The notes under the pieces were generated by a model. It was given only the letters and a program-made list of their open reading frames with translations. It did no database searches and had not been told where the DNA came from. Positions 53,201 to 53,202 of a stretch of DNA of 53,202 nucleotides are shown here, piece after piece. A program made the position numbers and the translations under genes. The stretch's first letter is position 1. Each line of letters starts with the position of its first letter. Origin of the DNA: an uncultured Elusimicrobia bacterium (GTDB taxonomy: Bacteria > Elusimicrobiota > Elusimicrobia > Elusimicrobiales > UBA9959); contig CAIQNV010000147.1 in assembly GCA_903873295.1 (NCBI GenBank), forward strand, positions 1 through 53,202. The letters run 5' to 3'.

Positions 53201-53202
53201 GA
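53195..53202 (+). CDS. Start of a gene cut by the window edge
   Basis: An ATG follows the consensus-like AGGAGGAG by 4 bases and only Met-Pro can be read. Given the repeats, the IS remnant and the hairpin, it is probably a transposase gene, but that is inference from context. Confidence 0.4.

Noticed and set aside
1-53202. CRISPR arrays, tRNA and rRNA genes
   Set aside because: No regularly spaced direct repeats, no cloverleaf with a GTTCRA-type arm and no rRNA core sequences were found on reading; a covariance-model scan would be decisive for tRNA.

Overview
The window looks like a chromosomal segment of a high-GC, diderm, Gram-negative bacterium. The best guess is an uncultured member of the Elusimicrobiota or a related lineage. 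The clues are a very large Fn3-type protein with a T9SS-like sorting tail beside a PorV/PorQ-like outer-membrane protein, two secreted proteins built from 'VGIGTTAPGAKL' repeats, a YdiY/DUF481 outer-membrane protein, and many large secreted proteins without a known family. The assignment is inference; no rRNA, tRNA or CRISPR array was seen.

Layout. 0.1-8.1 kb (minus strand) is a housekeeping block: a receiver-domain protein, a CheC-like phosphatase, a secreted unknown, serS and a TPR protein in one tight run, then metK, a phosphohexomutase and a glycerate kinase. 8.2-11.8 kb (plus) holds a TatD-associated radical SAM protein, a membrane-anchored glycogen-binding-type domain, a degenerate GH57-like secreted protein and a Nif3-like protein. 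11.8-14.7 kb holds the first repeat-rich secreted protein and a small secreted unknown. 14.7-22.5 kb (minus) is a compact six-gene set: GT-C-like membrane protein, MFS transporter, sulfotransferase, TauE/SafE permease, CysD and a CysN-CysC fusion. It makes PAPS and has a sulfotransferase to use it, so it reads as a sulfation module rather than assimilation. 22.6-27.8 kb (plus) holds a purine permease, a DUF2157/GDYXXLXY pair, pyrB and a PAP2 phosphatase. 27.8-31.9 kb (minus) holds the second repeat-rich protein, a stand-alone cyclic-nucleotide-binding domain and a 754-residue secreted unknown. 32.1-42.3 kb (plus) holds the 2088-residue Fn3 protein, the PorV-like protein, a radical SAM/SPASM-like enzyme and an asparagine-synthetase-like enzyme without the glutaminase cysteine.

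42.4-48.3 kb (plus) is the most unusual part. A tandem receiver protein is followed by three coupled genes of visibly more AT-rich codon use: a MinD/ParA-like ATPase with Arg in place of the signature Lys, a membrane protein joining an ECF-S-like bundle to HAMP and a coiled coil, and an 871-residue protein whose C-terminal half resembles a degenerate S-adenosylhomocysteine hydrolase. A secreted DUF985-type cupin follows. This is my candidate for an undescribed signalling or positioning system.

48.3-53.2 kb (minus) holds a secreted protein with three four-cysteine repeats, an MscL with a zinc-ribbon tail, a YdiY-like protein and a Na+/Pi symporter, among non-coding repeats that share the end GGGGACGCTG, an IS3-family transposase remnant and the first bases of another, truncated gene.
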